64,000 nucleotides of DNA from Rhizobium sp. 007 (GTDB lineage: Bacteria; Pseudomonadota; Alphaproteobacteria; Rhizobiales; Rhizobiaceae), in assembly GCF_015353075.1 (NCBI RefSeq), contig NZ_CP064187.1:1240001-1304000 (forward strand), in the 5' to 3' direction. The number at the start of each line of letters is the position of its first letter. Position 1 is the stretch's first letter. This document shows, in pieces, positions 17,810 through 27,176 of this stretch. The translations under genes were made by a program, and so were the position numbers. The notes beneath the pieces were generated by a model, which was not told where the DNA came from, made no database searches, and was given only the letters and a program-made list of their open reading frames with translations.

Positions 17810-18499
17810 ATGCGAACCCGTCAAATAGCGCTCACGCCAGAGCATCTGGCTCAGGTTCATTGCATCTTGAAGGATCCTGGTCCGGACCCAACTTGGACCT
17901 ATCACGCCGACCAAGACTATAAGGCCATCGTGCAGGGCCTGCTGGCCTCGCGCCCTGGCGGGCCGGACGCGTGGCTCTTTGCCTACGGCTCCCTGATCTG
18001 GAAACCTGAGCTCGTCCATGTTGAGGCACGCCGCGCTACGGCCCGAGGGTGGCACCGCTCCTTCTGCTTCCGGATCGAGCGGTTCCGGGGCACCAAGCAC
18101 AAGCCGGGACTGATGATGTCGCTCGACCGGGGCGGCCAATGTCGGGGCGTCGTCTTCAGACTGCCGCCGGACGATCTGGAAAGCCAGTTGGACAAGCTGG
18201 TGCGGCGTGAGATCACGGTGAAGCCGCCCAACAACATCCCGCGCTGGGTCACCGTCGAAACGGATAAGGGATCGCTGCGCGCCATCGCCTTCGTGATGAA
18301 CCGGCAGTCGCGCTTCTACACGGGCAGACTGCCACCTGAGGAGGTTGCCGACGTGTTGGCGGAAGCTTGCGGCCACTGGGGTTCCGGCGCCGAGTATCTC
18401 CACAACACAGTGGCGCATCTCGAGGAGCAAGGCATCCGCGATCGCAACCTTTGGCGCTTGCAGGCTCTGGTTGCGGAGCGGATCAGACCCAATGCATAG
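17810..18499 (+). CDS. chaC: Glutathione-specific gamma-glutamylcyclotransferase (ChaC-like)
   Basis: The 229-residue product belongs to the ChaC family, which cleaves glutathione to 5-oxoproline and Cys-Gly in the cytoplasm. The family signature is AWLFAYGSLIWKPE at about 53-66, binding the gamma-glutamyl group, followed by RGWHRSFCFRIERFRG and the strand GVVFRLPPDDLE. The length matches bacterial members. With the phytochelatin-synthase-like gene upstream this makes a small glutathione-turnover locus. I could not place the catalytic glutamate with certainty. Confidence 0.88.
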   Translation: MRTRQIALTPEHLAQVHCILKDPGPDPTWTYHADQDYKAIVQGLLASRPGGPDAWLFAYGSLIWKPELVHVEARRATARGWHRSFCFRIERFRGTKHKPGLMMSLDRGGQCRGVVFRLPPDDLESQLDKLVRREITVKPPNNIPRWVTVETDKGSLRAIAFVMNRQSRFYTGRLPPEEVADVLAEACGHWGSGAEYLHNTVAHLEEQGIRDRNLWRLQALVAERIRPNA

Positions 18500-18522
18500 T
18501 TTGGCGCCTTGGGCCGAATGAA

Positions 18523-19361
18523 ATGAAGGCTACGCGGGGTCATGCTGCCGTGAGCGCCACAAGACTGCTACTGATCCTGCCGCTGATGGCGGCTTTCGTC
18601 TACTTGGCCCTTGTAGGCCTGGTGTATTTTTCTCAGCGTGCTCTCCTCTTTCCCGGTGCGAGCGCCACACGTACTCCAGAGCGTGCGCGCTGGGGCGAGA
18701 ACGTATATATCCAGACGCCCGACGGAGAGGGCTTCATGGACTCTACAGCCAGGGCGAATTCGACAAGCCCTGCGTGCTGCTCTTTTTCGGAAACGGTGAC
18801 CTCGTCGACAATTACGGCTTTCTCGCGCGGGCGCTGGCCGCGCGAGGCGTTGGAATGCTGGCCATTTCCTACCGCGGCTATCCGGAATCGATGGGCTCGC
18901 CGAGCGAGGAGGGGCTGCTGACCGACGGCATCGCCGCGTTGGACTGGCTTTCAGTACGCTCCAAAAGCAAGATCATTGTGCTAGGCCGGTCGCTTGGCAC
19001 CGGCGTCGCGGTGAACACGGCCGGGCAGAGGCCGGCCTTCGGCGTCATCCTGGTGTCCCCATACCTTTCGGTTCTGTCAGTGGCGCAGACGCATTATCCG
19101 TTCTTTCCGGTTGCGCTTCTTATCAAGGACCCGTTCCGTTCAGACCTCAAGATCGCGAAGGTGAGACAACCGAAGCTGTTCATCCACGGTCGACGTGACG
19201 ATAGCATTCCCTTATCTTCGGGCGAGGCGTTATACCGCATCGCTCCCGAACCCAAGCAAATGCTGATCTGCGACGGCTCGGGTCACAACGACATTTTTAA
19301 CGACAGCATGGTGGGCGACGTGATCCGCTTCATCGAGACGCTGAGAAGAGACGTCCCCTAG
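18523..19361 (+). pseudogene. Membrane-anchored alpha/beta hydrolase broken by a frameshift
   Basis: The first frame (18523 to about 18735) encodes an N-terminal membrane helix (LLLILPLMAAFVYLALVGLVYF) and QRALLFPGASATR, typical of the Bem46/YfhR hydrolases. The second frame (from about 18736) continues with LYSQGEFDKPCVLLFFGNGD, YRGYPESMG, the nucleophile elbow GRSLGTG, the acid in HGRRDDSIPL and GSGHNDIF with the histidine. Joining them needs a one-base change near 18735 in GACGGAGAGGGC. All catalytic residues are intact in the second frame, so it is either a recent pseudogene or a sequencing error. Confidence 0.8.
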
Positions 19362-20436
19362 ACCTGTGACCATTTGAAATTACGGCAATGACTATTTGAA
19401 AGCCAAGTAGTGACGGGAAACTCGATGTCCCATCACAAGCCCGCTGGCCGACAATCGGTCCCAAGAGCCCGGCACGACCCAGGGCTCTTTTACACGGGAT
19501 CAATCCTTCCCCGCGTTGTCGACCCTACGGATCAGTTTCCGCTCATTTCGGCGATCTTGTCGAGACCGGCTTTGTAAATGCCGCTGATGACGTCCTTGGC
19601 CTCGCTATCGGCTTCCCGATAGCGACGCATGCCCGAAGACCAGTCCGCCGTGCGAAATAGCAACGCCCCTATTGGCGCAAGAGAGCAATGACGAGCTACC
19701 TTGGCGAGTGACTGCTTACCCACCCTTCTCGGACCTTCCCTGCGTGATCTTTGGTTTCAATCCGTTGATTTCTGAGCGCTCCACTTTCTGCATCTCACAG
19801 CAGAGGCTCAGATGCTCAAGATACAGCCCGCACTGAAATTCTTGCCCGGCGGCCACGCAGACGGGGTCAGAGGCGGCTGCCAGTCGGACAAGCAGCAAGA
19901 TTGTTGCCCGTTTCCAAACGAAAGCGAACTGGCTGGTTGATCGGAGTTTAGGACGAAGCTGTCGTCAATCCGAACGATAGTTCATTCTTCTACCTAGACG
20001 ACTGAATGAACGCACCGGTACCGATCGAAATGCTCCGTCGTGCAGACGGCAACATCGCTTCGCAGACAAGGACCGCCGCTGGTCTTATGAATGGACCATG
20101 AAAGTGTCCATACCAAGCCGCTGGCTGACGCTGCGTGCGAAGCAGCTAGCGTAATGGCCTCCTGTTCGGAATCCTTCAATTGCCCAAGGATCAATCCGCA
20201 CAGCACCCCAAGCTGTCCGGCCACATACTAGGGGCGACCGACGCTGCCAACCACTCTGCCCAAGCCAGACCAAGCTCGTCATCCTCCGATGGTGCGATGC
20301 TTCTGCTAACAAGACCGATGACCTCGCCTGCAGAATTGAAGTCCGGTCCCCCCGACATCCCCGACGGCCAATTATCCGGCCAACGGCGCGCGTCCCTGGC
20401 ATGAAGCTAATGGATCGGTTGAGGCGGTCGATGTCG
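19362..20436. other. About 1.1 kb without a supportable gene
   Basis: Short open frames exist on both strands (for example 19532-19723 and 19994-20224, minus), but none has a convincing ribosome site, composition or family match. The segment has the look of decayed coding DNA between the hydrolase and the MFS gene. Confidence 0.5.
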
Positions 20437-21684
20437 TCAGCGCTCCTCTGGCGGACGATGCTTCCGGAACATGAAGAGCAGCAGGAGGTCATAGACGATC
20501 TTCAATGCCGCTGCGGCGACGAGGGGCCAGCCGAAACTGGAAACGGACATCAGCCAGCCTGCAAGAAGGGGACTCGACGCTGCCGCCAGGCTCCGTGGAA
20601 CGGCCGTGACGCTTGCCGCCGCCGCCCGTTCGCCGGGGGTGACGATCGCCATGACGTAGGAGGTGCGGGTCGGAACGTCCATCTGCGACAGGGCGCTTCG
20701 TATCAGAAGCAGGACGATCGTCGTCGCAAGGTCCGGAACAAAGGGGATTAGCAGAAGACAAACGCTTGAAGGCAGGTGCGTGAAGACCATTGTGTTCACG
20801 AGCCCAATTCGGTTGGAGAGGCGGACCGCGACCAGATAGGAGGCGGCCGAAAAAACTCCGGACCAGAAGAAGATCGCTCCTGTCGCTGCAAGAGATAATC
20901 CGAAGCGATGATAAAGCCATAGGGCCAGAAGCGACTGCACGATCAGGCCGCCGGCAAAGGCGTCAAGGCTGAAGAGGGTGGCGAGCGTCAGGACCAGCGT
21001 CCTCGACTTTTGAAGCGGCTGAGCCGGGGATGTGTTGACGTCGGCCTGATCACGCGGCACGCGCCGATACACCAGAAACGACGCAAGTCCCACGGCGGTG
21101 TAGAGCAGGAACACCGGCTGCAAGGCCTGCCCGACGCTAAGTCCCATCACGGTCTGGAGAAGCTCTGGAAGTCCCGCAGCGAGTGCACCGAAAGCACCAA
21201 AAAGCGAGCCGATCAGGCTGTAGCGCGCGAACATTGCGGTGCGATCCCTGTCGGAGACACTATGGGCGAGCTTGGCATGCTCCAGAGGCAGGAAGACGCT
21301 CACGTCGCCGGAAGACGGATTCAGCGTTCCGACGAAGGCCACGATCACCAGGGGCCAGAAGTCCTTCACAAAGAAAAATGCGAGACCCGTCAGCATCATC
21401 AGCATCGCGGCTGACAGTAGCATCCGGCGCTGGGAGAAATGATGCGAGAGCATGCCCACGGACAGGGTGAGGATGGCCGACCCGGCGAGCGTCGCCGTGG
21501 TCAGCACACCTACCTCGAACAGATCGAAGCCGATGGATGCGAGGTAGATCGGTAACGAAAGGCTGACGAGGCCGTCCGCAAACGCGCGCATTCCGCGCGA
21601 TGCAAGAAGACGACCGGCGGTCGGGTCCGCACTCGCCGGTAGCGAGACAAGAAAGTACGCTCGTTTCGGCAAAGACGCTGTCAC
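20437..21684 (-). CDS. MFS transporter
   Basis: The product has about 415 residues with twelve hydrophobic segments, for example FAFVGTLNPSSGD-type loops (VIVAFVGTLNPSSGD), LFGAFGALAAGLPELL and SALSQMDVPTRTSYVMAIV. The last segment, with QMDVPTRTSYVMAIVTPGER, is characteristic of a group of uncharacterised rhizobial and pseudomonad transporters. The substrate is unknown. I chose the GTG at 21684 because AAGGATC precedes it by about 8 bases; an in-frame start exists at 21783. It stands alone, transcribed away from the monooxygenase gene. Confidence 0.82.
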   Translation of the reverse strand: MTASLPKRAYFLVSLPASADPTAGRLLASRGMRAFADGLVSLSLPIYLASIGFDLFEVGVLTTATLAGSAILTLSVGMLSHHFSQRRMLLSAAMLMMLTGLAFFFVKDFWPLVIVAFVGTLNPSSGDVSVFLPLEHAKLAHSVSDRDRTAMFARYSLIGSLFGAFGALAAGLPELLQTVMGLSVGQALQPVFLLYTAVGLASFLVYRRVPRDQADVNTSPAQPLQKSRTLVLTLATLFSLDAFAGGLIVQSLLALWLYHRFGLSLAATGAIFFWSGVFSAASYLVAVRLSNRIGLVNTMVFTHLPSSVCLLLIPFVPDLATTIVLLLIRSALSQMDVPTRTSYVMAIVTPGERAAAASVTAVPRSLAAASSPLLAGWLMSVSSFGWPLVAAAALKIVYDLLLLFMFRKHRPPEER

Positions 21685-22027
21685 GATCTGATCCTTCCAA
21701 GCGCCGTAGCGTCGACGCCCAGCTTCACCTCGACGGCTGACGTGTCCAGGAGCCAAGCTTGAAGCGTATGCGTTCGTGTCCACGACTCAGCCCATATCTG
21801 CCGATGAACGCGACGCTATCGCATTTAGATTTTTCCAGAATTCGGTAGCAAATGCCACGAGCTATTTTGAGGTTGGCCGCTTCGAGCCACATCCAGTACT
21901 TGAATATTGATGCCACGAAGGTCCCGTCACGACCCCAAGCAGACCTGAAGGAACCTTTAGCCGGACCTCCTCTAGTCTCGCCTGAACCCGAGGCGTAGGA
22001 TGCACCAGACCTTTAGGCGGGGGACGC

Positions 22028-23275
22028 ATGGGCGAAGTTCTCGACGTAGTCGTGATTGGCGCTGGCTCGACTGGGCTCGGCATCAGCTACTTCCTGAAGC
22101 GCGAAGCCCGCGAACATAAGGTGCTTGATGGAGGTCGAATCGGTGAGACGTGGCGAACGCAGCGATGGGACTCGTTTCGACTGAACTCGCCGACTATCCG
22201 CTCCGTATTGCCCGGCGATGCCTATCGGGGACCGGACCCTTGGGGCGCGATAACCCACCACGAGTTCGTCTCTTACCTCGAAGACTATGCGGAGCGACAC
22301 TGCTTGCCGGTAAGCACTCAAACCTCGGTGAAGGAGCTGACGCGAGAAAATGGGCTATTTCGGTTAACGACTGCTCCCGGCGTCCTTCTGGCACGCAACG
22401 TAGTGATCGCCACTGGCGACCAGAATCGACAGGTCCGGCCGCCGGAGTCGGCGGATTTGCCGGTCGAACTTCGCCAAGTGGACTCTTCGGCCTATCGCAA
22501 CGCGGCCCAGCTTGAGCATGGCGCGGTGCTGGTCGTCGGCAGCGGTCAGTCGGGCGGCCAGATTGCTGAGGACCTGGCGCTGGCTGGACGCGTCGTGTTT
22601 CTGGCGACCAGCCGCAACGGCCGTTGGGTGCGGCGCTATCGCGGAGGCAACATACTTAATTGGCTGACGCTGTCCGGCTTTCTCGACGTCCCGCGCAAGG
22701 AACTCGTCCTCCCTTCCGGCAAGGTGCCGGCCCGCGCGCTTGTCGGTGCGACGCACACGATCAGCCTGCAATCGCTGAGCGCACAAGGCGTCGTGTTGCT
22801 CGGCCGCTTCCGAGGCGTGGAAAACGACAGTCTCGTTTTCGGCGATGAGCTCCACGCCAATATGCGATTTGCCGACGAAGTCTCCGCGAACACCAAGCGC
22901 CTCGTTGACGAGTACATTGAGCGCGCCGGCCTTGATGCGCCGCCAGCCGAGGGCGATCCAGCCGAGACGGTCGAACCGCGCATACCCGATCCTCTGATCC
23001 GTACCATGGACTGGAGGGCGTGCGGCATCAGGTCCGTGGTGTGGTGCACCGGCTTCACCGGCGACTTCACTTGGGTCCACCTCCCTGGCGCGCTCAATGC
23101 AGTCGGCCAGCCTGTCCATGCCGACGGCGTCGGTGCTGTTCCAGGCCTATATTTCGCCGGCCTCGATTTCGGATCGACGCGGAAATCAGGCACTATACCG
23201 GCTCTCGCAGAGGAGTCGGCTCGTCTCGTGGAGCGACTCGTCAAAGGCGGAGCCACCCACCGCCTGAAGGATTAA
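22028..23275 (+). CDS. Flavin-containing monooxygenase-like NAD(P)/FAD oxidoreductase
   Basis: The 415-residue product has the FAD-binding GxGxxG at the N-terminus (VVVIGAGSTGLG), the GETWRTQRWDSFRLNSP segment of the CzcO/Trk-like group, and a second nucleotide motif VLVVGSGQSGGQIAEDL for NADPH near residue 167. The end, GLYFAGLDFGSTRKSG, is typical of the FAD-contacting C-terminus. Related enzymes oxidise heteroatoms or indole derivatives; the substrate here is unknown. The ribosome site is GGGGGAC just before the ATG. Single gene. Confidence 0.88.
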   Translation: MGEVLDVVVIGAGSTGLGISYFLKREAREHKVLDGGRIGETWRTQRWDSFRLNSPTIRSVLPGDAYRGPDPWGAITHHEFVSYLEDYAERHCLPVSTQTSVKELTRENGLFRLTTAPGVLLARNVVIATGDQNRQVRPPESADLPVELRQVDSSAYRNAAQLEHGAVLVVGSGQSGGQIAEDLALAGRVVFLATSRNGRWVRRYRGGNILNWLTLSGFLDVPRKELVLPSGKVPARALVGATHTISLQSLSAQGVVLLGRFRGVENDSLVFGDELHANMRFADEVSANTKRLVDEYIERAGLDAPPAEGDPAETVEPRIPDPLIRTMDWRACGIRSVVWCTGFTGDFTWVHLPGALNAVGQPVHADGVGAVPGLYFAGLDFGSTRKSGTIPALAEESARLVERLVKGGATHRLKD

Positions 23276-23574
23276 AAGAGGTTTATCAGCGATGGTCCGG
23301 CATGACAGAGCAGCCTTGCTGTGCTCAACCGCCTATGACGCCGCGTGATTGCAATCCAAGCCGAAGCCGGATTGGGGGTCTTCTCCGGCGCGCTGCAGCA
23401 AGCGAGGTCCGTGGGTCGCGACACACTGCTGAGATTGATGCAAGGACTGAACAGGGAGGTTTGCGCTGTCGAACCGTTCACGGATTTCCGCTTGAAGAGG
23501 ATCGATGACCAGCAAGCATGTCCCATCGACACGCCGGCGAACAGGCCGAGCGTTGACGCTAGTAGCCTCTTCAT
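23272..23574 (-). CDS. Possible small exported protein
   Basis: The frame begins MKRLLASTLGLFAGVSMGHACWSS, a plausible Sec signal peptide, after an AAGGGA site 6 bases upstream. The remaining 75 residues have no recognisable domain and an unusual Ser/Arg-rich composition at the end. It overlaps the monooxygenase stop by four bases tail to tail. It may be a real 100-residue protein or a truncated relic. Confidence 0.35.
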   Translation of the reverse strand: MKRLLASTLGLFAGVSMGHACWSSILFKRKSVNGSTAQTSLFSPCINLSSVSRPTDLACCSAPEKTPNPASAWIAITRRHRRLSTARLLCHAGPSLINLF

Positions 23575-23965
23575 TTCTGTTCCCTTTTTGGCGGCGCGCC
23601 GTTGAACGAGGCTGGATCGCCGCGCATTCCAGCTTCGCCTCATCGTCAAATGCGCGGGCGGCGCGGACGAAACTCCCCCACTCAGCTCCAGCGCTCCGGC
23701 GGGTAAAAATGCGGGGCAGAAAAGTCATTGGAGCCGACGGACGGTCCGAGAAAACTCTCGTGGACCGGAGAGCGACAGCCGTCACCACAATTCCGATTCC
23801 GAGACCAGCGGACGTGCTCTAGCTTCAGCTTGCCCCCTGGAAAAGACAAGGGAGATCATCCCGCTCCACCGTAGCCGCAGGAGATTGCGCCACCTTGCAA
23901 GTCGCTGCGGTTCCTAGAGTTTCCAGTAGTAGACGGCGAATCGTCTTTGGCCTATCGATGAACCC
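23575..23965. other. Intergenic region without supported gene
   Basis: Nothing with a credible start or family match on either strand. It presumably carries the promoter of the nucleotidyltransferase-HEPN gene. Confidence 0.45.
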
Positions 23966-24910
23966 ATGCGATCGTCCTTGGAACATCTGCCGGAAGAAAA
24001 GCAGCGCGAGCTTGCCCGCGTCGTTGCGATCATCCATGAGGAGTTCGCCGATGCGCTTGCTGGCACGTCTGCCGCATTCAAGAAGCGCGGCCGGATCTTG
24101 AAGATCATCCTGTTTGGCTCGTATGGGCGCGGCACCTGGGTCGACGAGCCGCACACGATGAAGGGTTATCGCTCCGACTACGATATCCTGGTGCTGGTCA
24201 ATTCCAAGCAGCTGGCGGAACCGCAAATATGGGACAAGACGACCGACCGGCTGATGTGGGATAAGGACGTGAAGACACCGGTCGGGCTCATAGTCCATGG
24301 CGCCAGGGAGGTGAACAACTTCCTGGCCGACGGCCAGTATTTCTTCGTCGACATCCTGCGCGAGGGCATCGTGCTCTACGAGCTCGACGACCGGCCGCTC
24401 GCTGAACCGAGAAAGCTCTCCGCAGTCGATGCGTATAGGGTGGCGAAGGAGCACTTCGAAAGGCGCTACCCCGAGGCTCAGTTAACCCTTCGGACCGCGC
24501 AATGGCAGGTCAGCCAAATTGGTGAAGCGACTGAATGGGCACGTCTGGCAGCGTTTAGCCTGCACCAAGCAAATGAGCATGCATTTGCGACGGCGCTCCT
24601 GACGCTGACGAATTACAGCCCGCCATCGCACAATTTGAAGTTCCTGAGGGGACTGGCTGAAGATCAGGACCGCCGCTTGATCGACGCTTGGCCACGTGAC
24701 CAGCACCGCTATACCGCCTGGTACAACATCCTCAACGAAGCCTATGTGAAAGCGCGCTACTCGAGGCACTTCGAGGTCACAGAGGAGGCACTCGGCTGGC
24801 TGCTCGAGCGAACGGAGCAGCTCCACCAGATTGTCGCGGCGATTTGTAACGAGCGTCTTTCAGAACTGGAGCAGGCAAGCGCTGCCAACTGGCGACCAAA
24901 CCTGCAATAA
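23966..24910 (+). CDS. Single-chain nucleotidyltransferase-HEPN protein
   Basis: The 314-residue product joins two domains normally encoded as a toxin-antitoxin pair. Residues about 15-150 form a minimal nucleotidyltransferase with GSYGRGTW at 51-58 and the metal-binding pair in SDYDILVLV (Asp71, Asp73). Residues about 160-300 form a HEPN helical bundle (AYRVAKEHFERRY, FSLHQANEHAFATALLTLT). A possible HEPN motif lies in ARYSRHFEVTEEAL, but the spacing is shorter than the RNase-active Rx4-6H, so RNase activity is not assured. Free MNT antitoxins AMPylate HEPN toxins; a fused form may regulate itself. I see no clear ribosome site, and there is no partner gene adjacent. Confidence 0.8.
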   Translation: MRSSLEHLPEEKQRELARVVAIIHEEFADALAGTSAAFKKRGRILKIILFGSYGRGTWVDEPHTMKGYRSDYDILVLVNSKQLAEPQIWDKTTDRLMWDKDVKTPVGLIVHGAREVNNFLADGQYFFVDILREGIVLYELDDRPLAEPRKLSAVDAYRVAKEHFERRYPEAQLTLRTAQWQVSQIGEATEWARLAAFSLHQANEHAFATALLTLTNYSPPSHNLKFLRGLAEDQDRRLIDAWPRDQHRYTAWYNILNEAYVKARYSRHFEVTEEALGWLLERTEQLHQIVAAICNERLSELEQASAANWRPNLQ

Positions 24911-24963
24911 GAAGGTCGGCATCCCATTCGAAACTGACCCCCGTTGGATGAAGGCTCTCACGG

Positions 24964-25243
24964 CTTGGCGAAATTCTGGAAATCGTGACGTCGGATGAAA
25001 TCAGCGCGGAATACATCATTCGCTATTTGTCGGGGTCGAGGCCAGGAAACGGTCGCCGTTATCGACTATCTGCAGATACTCGACCAACAGCGAAGCAAGC
25101 CCGCACTTTCGGACCAGGTCCTCGCTCTTGGAGATTTCGCCAGAAAAACTGGTGTTGTCCGCGGGTTCATCTCACAGATTGATTGGTCGTTTGATCCAGA
25201 GAGCAAACGCGTGCCGGATATCTGGGACATTCTTCTATGGTAG
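24964..25243 (+). pseudogene. Remnant of a DnaB-like helicase domain protein
   Basis: Two frames carry a continuous match to the rhizobial DnaB-like helicase family: LGEILEIVTSDEISAEYIIR in frame 1, then after a shift near 25055 VAVIDYLQILDQQRSKP, GDFARKTGVVRGFISQID and FDPESKRVPDIWDI. IDYLQ is the Walker B strand of this family. The N-terminal Walker A half and the C-terminal end are missing, so only about 90 of some 300 codons remain. Confidence 0.72.
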
Positions 25244-25415
25244 CCGAAGCTTATGGCGGAAAAATAATGGGACGGCGTATCAATCCGAAATACCGCTCGG
25301 TCGTCTACCATATACCATCGACCTGATATCAGACGGCGTGACACCCTCAACTCGCTGGCTGCAAATAACAGATAAGCGGAGACTGAGTGTGGGCCGAAAG
25401 GAAGCAAATCAATTG

Positions 25416-25655
25416 ATGGACGAGGACAAGCCTGAACTGACTGCCCTTTTTAAGGCGGTGGCCGAAAGCCCAAAGCGCGACAACAGCGCCTATCACAAGG
25501 CACTTGCCGAGGCTCGCCAGGCTTTCGAAGCCGCCGAGCTGGCATTAGGCGGAGCGTTTCGCGTGCAGACGAAGACCAAGATGAAGCGCAACGGCGATTA
25601 CGTCGTGAAATGGACTTTCAAGCGGCATACTGGCGAAAAGCCGAAATCGCGATGA
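25416..25655 (+). CDS. Hypothetical protein, 79 residues
   Basis: The frame encodes MDEDKPELTALFKAVAE, a helical middle (YHKALAEARQAFEAAELALGG) and a basic tail. The same frame is open further upstream to 25128, but that part overlaps the helicase remnant and reads as a shadow. Codon use from 25416 on looks coding. No family recognised. Confidence 0.45.
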   Translation: MDEDKPELTALFKAVAESPKRDNSAYHKALAEARQAFEAAELALGGAFRVQTKTKMKRNGDYVVKWTFKRHTGEKPKSR

Positions 25656-25876
25656 TCCCCGTGGTGGATGATGGCAATCGTCTTCCGCGATGCTTCCGAC
25701 ACTCATCCGGCTTCGATGTCGCGGAGGTTATCTGCGTGGCGGTCGGCACGGCTGCCACGGGATTGTAAACTGACGAACGCAGGCCTTCGGCGTCGCTCCT
25801 CGAACATCTGCACCGTCGACTCCGCTCATTTCGTAACCGCGCATTTACCAGCTTCCTATCTGAGCGCAGCGTCATC

Positions 25877-26125
25877 TTGGAAGCGACGGTTGTTTTTCGT
25901 ACAACGATTCCACTAACAGGGGTTGTGTTCGTGATCTTCGTTGCTGTTGGACTTCTTATTGCTCATGTTGTTTTGATCGCCACTGGGTTTGGTCTTCGTA
26001 ATAGCGAGGAACAATGGGTGCTCGGCCTGATGTTCGGCTGGTATGGTTTCGCCATGCTTGGCTCCATTGGTACGATATGGGTTCACTATAGGAAATCCAC
26101 CCGGCGCGTGGAGCCGTCTTGCTAG
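25877..26125 (+). CDS. Small two-helix membrane protein
   Basis: The frame has two transmembrane helices: GVVFVIFVAVGLLIAHVVLI and WVLGLMFGWYGFAMLGSIGT, then a basic tail (HYRKSTRR). It opens from a TTG at 25877; GTG codons at GVVFV and just after are other possible starts behind a GGGG sequence. Function unknown. The next frame begins at the base after its stop. Confidence 0.45.
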   Translation: MEATVVFRTTIPLTGVVFVIFVAVGLLIAHVVLIATGFGLRNSEEQWVLGLMFGWYGFAMLGSIGTIWVHYRKSTRRVEPSC

Positions 26126-26683
26126 ATGCAGCGCCATCCAGCTTCGAAGCCAAGCGGCGCGGCGTTCGTGCTCTTCGAGACGCAGTATCTCAAAGCCAAT
26201 ATTCGCGCAGCACTGGCCGAAGCGACGCTCAGTCCGTGGCAGCGTAGCTTTCTCTCGGACGTGCTTCACAGGCTGGAGAGATACGGTGGCGGGACGCGCC
26301 TGAGCGACAAACAACTGCTGAAACTGAATCAAATTCTCGGACGTGGTGACATGCGGCGTCAAAAAGTGATGACGACGTCCCACGCGACCCCGTACCCACG
26401 CCAGTCGCGACACCGGAAAATACACGTCGTCTTCAGCGGGCGCGAAGCCTTCGACGACGCCGCGGACGATCGCTATTGCTTCCGGCGACGCGAACGTAGT
26501 GGCGTCCGACCCGGTGAACTATATTTCGGTCAGCGTCGAAACCACGGCGCCTCTCACGTCGGAACCGTCGTCGATTTCCGCGCAGCCGGCGATGTTGTCA
26601 AACAGGTTGTCGTCGCCGATCGCGGAGTACAGCACGTCGCACGCGACGCGGGCCGGGATCGGAGCGGACATCACCCGCGCTAG
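26126..26683 (+). CDS. Hypothetical protein; only the first 75 codons look genuine
   Basis: Residues 1-75 (FVLFETQYLKANIRAALAEA, SPWQRSFLSDVLHRLERYG, RLSDKQLLKLNQIL) resemble a short helical protein common in rhizobial chromosomes and plasmids. After GRGDMRRQK the composition changes to Arg/His-rich sequence with no likeness to anything, and this part lies antisense to a better minus-strand gene (26519-26728). The original C-terminus has probably been replaced through a frameshift. It starts immediately after the stop of the small membrane protein. Confidence 0.45.
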   Translation: MQRHPASKPSGAAFVLFETQYLKANIRAALAEATLSPWQRSFLSDVLHRLERYGGGTRLSDKQLLKLNQILGRGDMRRQKVMTTSHATPYPRQSRHRKIHVVFSGREAFDDAADDRYCFRRRERSGVRPGELYFGQRRNHGASHVGTVVDFRAAGDVVKQVVVADRGVQHVARDAGRDRSGHHPR

Positions 26684-26728
26684 CCGTTCCGCCTGCTCGG
26701 CGGTCTTCGGTAGGCTCCAGGTCCCCAT
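26519..26728 (-). CDS. Hypothetical helical protein truncated by a TAG
   Basis: The frame from 26728 (GGGGAG ribosome site about 8 bases upstream) reads MGTWSLPKTAEQAERLARVM, ARVACDVLYSAIGDDNLFD and VRGAVVSTLTEI, then meets TAG at 26519. After the stop the same frame goes on as FTGSDATTFASPEAIAIVRG, which looks like the natural continuation. A tyrosine codon to TAG change would explain it. No function is known for the family. Confidence 0.5.
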   Translation of the reverse strand: MGTWSLPKTAEQAERLARVMSAPIPARVACDVLYSAIGDDNLFDNIAGCAEIDDGSDVRGAVVSTLTEI

Positions 26729-26818
26729 GGCTATGCTCCCCTCGCTGACTGGAAGCATAAGAGCCTGCGGGAACGCATTCCGCAACAACCGCCGATTGGG
26801 TGCTTGCCGACCGGACCG

Positions 26819-27176
26819 TCAGATGGCCGCTGCGAGCGCGCTCGTCAGGCGCTTCTCGATGATCTCCTCCCTGATATGCCTCAGGGCGGTCTCGATATGG
26901 GAATCGTCCAGATCGCCGTTTTCGCGGGAATAGAGCCAATGCGGGCTGCGGCCATCGTATTCAAGCGCGCTGGACGTCGCTGTGGTGTCGCGGGTGATCG
27001 TCGTTGCTTCGATCGATATTGACCGTCAGAACGAGGTCCCACATGTCGCGCATGTCGACATTGTCGAGGTCGATAGGCTTGCTCCAGATGAAGTTTCGGC
27101 CGGTTTCATCGATCTGCCGGACGATTTCGTGGATGTCCTCCGAGAGGCTCTCGTAGACGTGCCTTGGCATGCGCAT
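26819..27176 (-). pseudogene. Hypothetical protein with a one-base frameshift
   Basis: The first frame from 27176 (AAGGAG site upstream) gives MRMPRHVYESLSEDIHEI, TGRNFIWSKPIDLDN and MWDLVLTVNID. A second frame then continues ITRDTTATSSALEYDGRS, HWLYSRENGDLDDSHIET and ends at TGA 26819. The total, 358 bases, is one more than a multiple of three, so one extra base near 26995 explains the break. Not a recognised family; the two halves together read as one 118-residue soluble protein. Confidence 0.65.

Noticed and set aside
26598..26939. A 113-codon minus-strand frame over the broken gene at 26819-27176
   Set aside because: It runs in a third frame through sequence already explained by a frameshifted gene and a separate truncated one.
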